NCBI GenBank assembly: GCA_003647375.1
Contig: QMMS01000168.1
Coordinates: 1-9,678 of the forward strand
Direction of reading: 5' to 3'
DNA: 9,678 nucleotides
Source: Deltaproteobacteria bacterium
GTDB taxonomy: Bacteria; Desulfobacterota; Desulfobacteria; Desulfobacterales; B30-G6
How positions within the stretch are numbered: position 1 is the first letter of the stretch; every line of letters starts with the position of its first letter. The position numbers and the translations under genes are program-made. The notes beneath the pieces are model-generated. The model was not told the origin of the DNA. It made no database searches and saw only the letters and a program-made list of their open reading frames with translations. Of this stretch, positions 6,657-9,678 are shown piece after piece.

Positions 6657-6792
6657 ATCACGAAAACACGAAATCTGGAAAACACGAAAATAATTAAAAT
6701 TGCGTGTCACCTCCAAAAATAAATTGGTGATCTTCAAAAGATTATATTAATCATCTTTTTTTCGTGGTTTCGTACTTTCGTGTTTTCGTGAT
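6657..6792. repeat. 136-bp inverted repeat built from CACGAAA units
   Basis: The terminal arms ATCACGAAAACACGAAA at 6657-6673 and 6776-6792 are perfect 17-bp inverted repeats. Inside them further CACGAAA-like units continue (6681-6690 on the left, 6761-6775 complementary on the right), giving imperfect pairing deeper in. The centre is AT-rich and non-coding. It fills most of the 212-bp gap between the hydratase and the HMG-CoA-lyase-like gene. It may be a miniature mobile repeat, and it may separate two transcription units. No clear promoter was seen between it and the next gene. Confidence 0.75.
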
Positions 6793-6831
6793 AAAAATTC
6801 GTTTTACCTGAAACAAGAAAGGAGTAAAAGA

Positions 6832-7998
6832 ATGACGGAATATGATTACTGGAAAATATTTCCACGGATGCCCAGAAAAGTTACCATCGGGGACATCACT
6901 ATCAGAGATGGCTTTCAGCATCTGGAAAAATTTATCTCCACACGAGCTAAGATTTTTTATGCTGAGGAACTCATTTTTGCCGGCTGCCGCAACATCGAAG
7001 TGACCAATCTTGGTAATATTTATCTGATGCCGCAGTTCAGTGATGCCGAGGAGATCCTGGCTCACTTGCGCAGCGACCGCTTCAAAAAGCGCTGTGCCAG
7101 GAAGGGTATCGATATCGATGATATTGTGATAACGGCGGTTACAATCCGCGAAGGGTCGGTGGACAAGGCCATCGAGCTGAAAAAGAAAGGCGTCGGGCCG
7201 GATCGTATTCTCATGATGGTGTCAACCGAGGAGGAACATCACTTTGCCAATTCCGGTACAACCCTGCCGGACTATTGGGCCGAAGCCGAACGCTGCATTA
7301 AAAAGTGTACCGATGCGGGCATCATGATGTGTGGAACGGTCAGCACCATCTGGGGCAGTCCCATAGCAGGCGCCACGGACATGAAGGATGCCGTTGAATT
7401 TACCAAGCGCTGGCTGGAGATCGGCGCCCACGATATCGAACATGCCGACCATGACGGGAGTGCCTCGGCTCCCGATGTATATCGCTATTTTTCGATGATT
7501 CTGGATGCTATACCCAATACCGACCTGCATCTGGCTCACTTCCACGAAACCAAACGCGTGGCATCTGCATCTATCCTGGCGGCCCTTCAGGCCGGGATTA
7601 CCCAGTTCGAAGCCACCATCGGTGGCATGGGCGGGCAGCCAGCCAACTTTCTGGATGACTGCCCGGTTCCTGGAACAGGGGACTACTACTATAAGGATCC
7701 CCGCTTTGTCGGGCTGACCTGCCTGGAAGACCTACTGGTTCAGATTGACGAGATGGGCATCGAACACGGCTATGATGTAGACCGAATACTCTGGCTGGGA
7801 CGCCAGATGGAAAGAACCGTGGGGCACCGCTTGCGTTCGGAAGCAGTCATTAACGGCCGGACGCTGAAGGAAGGCCATATGGAATTCGCCCGGCCTGGTT
7901 TACAAAAACGGAAGCAAAAACTGGAAGAGAACCCTGACCAAAAATTTCCTGAGGAATGGTCAGACCAAGCCGTATTGCCGGAGACATATCGTCCTTAG
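6832..7998 (+). CDS. HMG-CoA lyase / DRE-TIM metallolyase family protein with substituted catalytic cysteine
   Basis: The protein has 388 residues; ATG 6832 follows AAAGGAG (6818-6824). The family cleaves or forms carbon-carbon bonds next to a carbonyl using a divalent metal in a TIM barrel. Conserved features: TIRDGFQ (Arg25, Asp26), matching the RDGLQ motif of HMG-CoA lyase; NIEVTN (Glu56); a probable metal-side Asp206 in EHADHDG; and the HxH metal motif AHFHETKR (His236, His238). The glycine loop reads GGMGGQPAN, so Gln269 stands where human HMG-CoA lyase has its catalytic Cys266 (GLGGCPYA). A C-terminal tail of about 60 residues, charged and proline-containing, lies beyond the usual barrel. 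Classical HMG-CoA lyase activity is therefore doubtful. A related aldol-type lyase or condensing enzyme acting on another acyl-CoA or oxoacid is more likely. Two DUF2889-like genes follow on the same strand and probably form one operon with it. Confidence 0.87.
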   Translation: MTEYDYWKIFPRMPRKVTIGDITIRDGFQHLEKFISTRAKIFYAEELIFAGCRNIEVTNLGNIYLMPQFSDAEEILAHLRSDRFKKRCARKGIDIDDIVITAVTIREGSVDKAIELKKKGVGPDRILMMVSTEEEHHFANSGTTLPDYWAEAERCIKKCTDAGIMMCGTVSTIWGSPIAGATDMKDAVEFTKRWLEIGAHDIEHADHDGSASAPDVYRYFSMILDAIPNTDLHLAHFHETKRVASASILAALQAGITQFEATIGGMGGQPANFLDDCPVPGTGDYYYKDPRFVGLTCLEDLLVQIDEMGIEHGYDVDRILWLGRQMERTVGHRLRSEAVINGRTLKEGHMEFARPGLQKRKQKLEENPDQKFPEEWSDQAVLPETYRP

Positions 7999-8051
7999 TG
8001 CTTCGATTCGCAATTACAGTGACATATATTTAATGTCTGGAGTATACAATC

Positions 8052-8546
8052 ATGGCTAATTTGCTGTGCTATTCAAGAAATCGAGCCGCCAGTGTCGAGC
8101 AGATCGATGAGACCACCCTTGCCGCTACCTGCCGTCTTCAGGATTCTCTGACCGATGCCGAGGTGACTCTCCGTATTCGTCTGCCCGAGCTGGAGATCAT
8201 CGATGCCAAGGGAACTTTTACGAGGTTCAGTCGGGATGAGTGCAGCGGGATCGAGAGTGCCCTGGAAAAGGTTGTGGGCGTATGCATCGGCGCCGGCATG
8301 AAAAAAATAATTCGCGGATTGGTAGGTGAAATTACAGATTGCAATGAAGTTGCAGGGCTGGTGGAGGAGTGCTGCCACGCGGTGATCCTCGCATTCACTA
8401 AGGACATGTTGGGCTTAGTCCCTGAAGAATTGGCCAAGGAGAAAGAGTTCTTTGCCAAAATGGTAAAGGAAAACATCCGGCTCTACAACAGCTGTGCCGC
8501 GTTTGCGCCGGGGAGTCCCATAGTAGAAGGAATCGATCCGCCATAA
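8052..8546 (+). CDS. DUF2889-like protein (uncharacterised)
   Basis: This is a soluble protein of 164 residues with no signal peptide or membrane segment. ATG 8052 is preceded by GGAG (8039-8042). The middle part follows the DUF2889 layout: a beta-rich N-terminal half with DSLTDAEVTLRIRLPELEIIDAKG, a DEC motif (62-64), then VVGVCIGAGM and a C-terminal helix GLVEECCHAVILAF. It aligns by eye along its length with the N-terminal domain of the next gene product, sharing the D/S-E-C motif, the (V/I)-G-(V/I) strand and an E-C-C helix (Glu106-Cys107-Cys108). Where the next protein has the Cys-x-His typical of DUF2889 (CPH), this one has DCNEV, so that histidine is missing. No biochemical function is established for the family to my knowledge. 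It starts 53 bases after the lyase-like gene. Confidence 0.75.
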   Translation: MANLLCYSRNRAASVEQIDETTLAATCRLQDSLTDAEVTLRIRLPELEIIDAKGTFTRFSRDECSGIESALEKVVGVCIGAGMKKIIRGLVGEITDCNEVAGLVEECCHAVILAFTKDMLGLVPEELAKEKEFFAKMVKENIRLYNSCAAFAPGSPIVEGIDPP

Positions 8547-8569
8547 CCTGCAATTAGGGTATACAGAAC

Positions 8570-9678
8570 ATGCTGAAATTTCAGAGAACCAAACTGGTCA
8601 ACATCATCAACAACAACGACGGGACCCTGGCCGTCCATGGCACCCTGGACGATCATATTTACCAAATTGAAATCGATATGGTCATCGGCATCGATGACCA
8701 TGCTATCCGTGCCATCGATGGCAAATGGATCCGGGCAGAAAATTCAGAATGCCGGCGGGCCATCCCTTTTCTTAAAAACGCCATCGGCATTAAGATCGAC
8801 AGCGATGACTTCACTCAGCACGTCAACAAACATGTGGGGCGCAAAGCCTGCCCGCATTTCGCCAACCTGATCATCGAATGCTGCAACGCCGCTGAAGATG
8901 CCGTAGACATGCTCAAGTTCGAAGCTGCCGGAAAGGACCAGCCCGATCTGACGTTCGAGGAATACCTTGCCGGCAATGCCCCGGTTGTCCCTAAAGACAA
9001 GCCGGAAGCCCGGGTCAGCGTCCAGCCGGATAGACCGGAAAAACAAGCTACCAAAGAAAAGAAAATCCTTGAGGGCTTGAACGGATTTTGCGTGGATCTG
9101 CACATCCACACATTTCCGGCCTCTCAGTGCAGTTCATCGTCCGTCGATGAAATGTTGCAGGAAGCCGGAAGAATCGGCCTGGACGCCGTATGCATTACCG
9201 ACCACAACTATGTATGGAAAACAGCCGATATCCATACGCTGAGTGAGAAACATGGCATCCTGGTGTTCAACGGAAATGAAATTACCACGGATCAGGGAGA
9301 CATGCTCGTATTCGGCATGCACAAAGATGTTCAGGGCATCATCAAGCTTAAGGAGCTGAAACAGCTAGTCGACGATGCCAACGGCTTTATTATTGCTGCC
9401 CACCCCTTCAGGGGATTCCTGATATTCAACACCAACGAAATCGGGTTGACCGTCGAAAAGGCCATGCAACGCCCGGCATTGAAACAAGTGAATGCCCTTG
9501 AAATTTTGAACGGAAAAGTGACCGAGAGGGAAAATGTCTTTGCCGGTAAAGTGGCAGCCGGACTGGGCATGCCGGCTACGGGCGGCAGCGATGCCCATGA
9601 CGTGGCTGGTGTCGGCAAGTATGCGACTTGCTTTGATGTGAAGATCGGGAATGAAGAGGAGCTTGTCGAAGCCTTAAA
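8570..9678 (+). CDS. DUF2889-like domain fused to PHP metal-dependent phosphoesterase domain (3' end cut by window)
   Basis: Translation is open from ATG 8570 to the right edge (369 codons). Residues about 1-115 form a DUF2889-like domain (MLKFQRTKLVNIINNNDG, SEC at 59-61, CPH at 94-96, ECC at 103-105), followed by a charged, proline-containing linker (about 120-170). From about 174 a PHP domain carries a full apparent metal site: DLHIHT (His178, His180), ITDHNY (Asp211, His212), NGNEIT (Glu237), AAHPFR (His278), LEILNG (Glu311) and GSDAHD (Asp341, His343). PHP domains hydrolyse phosphoesters with two or three metal ions, for example histidinol phosphate or nucleoside 3',5'-bisphosphates. The substrate here is unknown. 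The ribosome-binding site is weak (AGGG about 11 bases upstream). The gene starts 23 bases after the preceding DUF2889-like gene, so translational coupling is plausible. Confidence 0.88.
   Translation, partial: MLKFQRTKLVNIINNNDGTLAVHGTLDDHIYQIEIDMVIGIDDHAIRAIDGKWIRAENSECRRAIPFLKNAIGIKIDSDDFTQHVNKHVGRKACPHFANLIIECCNAAEDAVDMLKFEAAGKDQPDLTFEEYLAGNAPVVPKDKPEARVSVQPDRPEKQATKEKKILEGLNGFCVDLHIHTFPASQCSSSSVDEMLQEAGRIGLDAVCITDHNYVWKTADIHTLSEKHGILVFNGNEITTDQGDMLVFGMHKDVQGIIKLKELKQLVDDANGFIIAAHPFRGFLIFNTNEIGLTVEKAMQRPALKQVNALEILNGKVTERENVFAGKVAAGLGMPATGGSDAHDVAGVGKYATCFDVKIGNEEELVEAL

Noticed and set aside
6657..6792. CRISPR array, because of the repeated CACGAAA units
   Set aside because: The units are 7 bases, irregularly spaced and inverted about a centre. 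There are no uniform spacers and no cas genes.

Overview
The window reads as a bacterial chromosome segment of anaerobe type, most likely a sulfate-reducing or syntrophic member of the Desulfobacterota. This is an inference from gene content (a fused B12-dependent acyl-CoA mutase within a short-chain acyl-CoA oxidation cluster) and from intergenic repeats built of CACGAAA units and long palindromes. There is no rRNA, tRNA or other taxonomic marker to confirm it.

Layout. The minus strand (read right to left) carries a TetR-family regulator (3578-4234), a fused isobutyryl-CoA mutase IcmF (292-3561), a 148-bp palindromic repeat (145-292), and the first 32 codons of a thiolase running off the left edge (1-96). 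The plus strand carries an acyl-CoA dehydrogenase (4580-5728) and an enoyl-CoA hydratase (5837-6619). After a CACGAAA-type inverted repeat (6657-6792) come an HMG-CoA-lyase-family enzyme (6832-7998), a small DUF2889-like protein (8052-8546), and a second DUF2889-like domain fused to a PHP metal-dependent phosphoesterase domain (8570 to the right edge).

How the genes work together. Mutase, dehydrogenase, hydratase and thiolase form a near-complete route from isobutyryl-CoA through butyryl-, crotonyl- and 3-hydroxybutyryl-CoA to acetyl-CoA. Only the 3-hydroxyacyl-CoA dehydrogenase is missing, and it may lie outside the window. The divergent tetR/dehydrogenase promoter region holds two copies of one palindromic operator (core CGAGCGCTCG). 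Each sits just downstream of a sigma70-like promoter, one for each direction, so the TetR protein probably represses itself, icmF and the dehydrogenase unit, with an acyl-CoA as the likely inducer.

The least familiar part is the right-hand trio. The HMG-CoA-lyase-like protein keeps the metal-binding HxH and the RDG motif but has glutamine where the catalytic cysteine of HMG-CoA lyase should be. It is followed by two divergent DUF2889 paralogues, one fused to PHP. I do not recognise this as a described pathway, and it is the best candidate here for an uncharacterised system.
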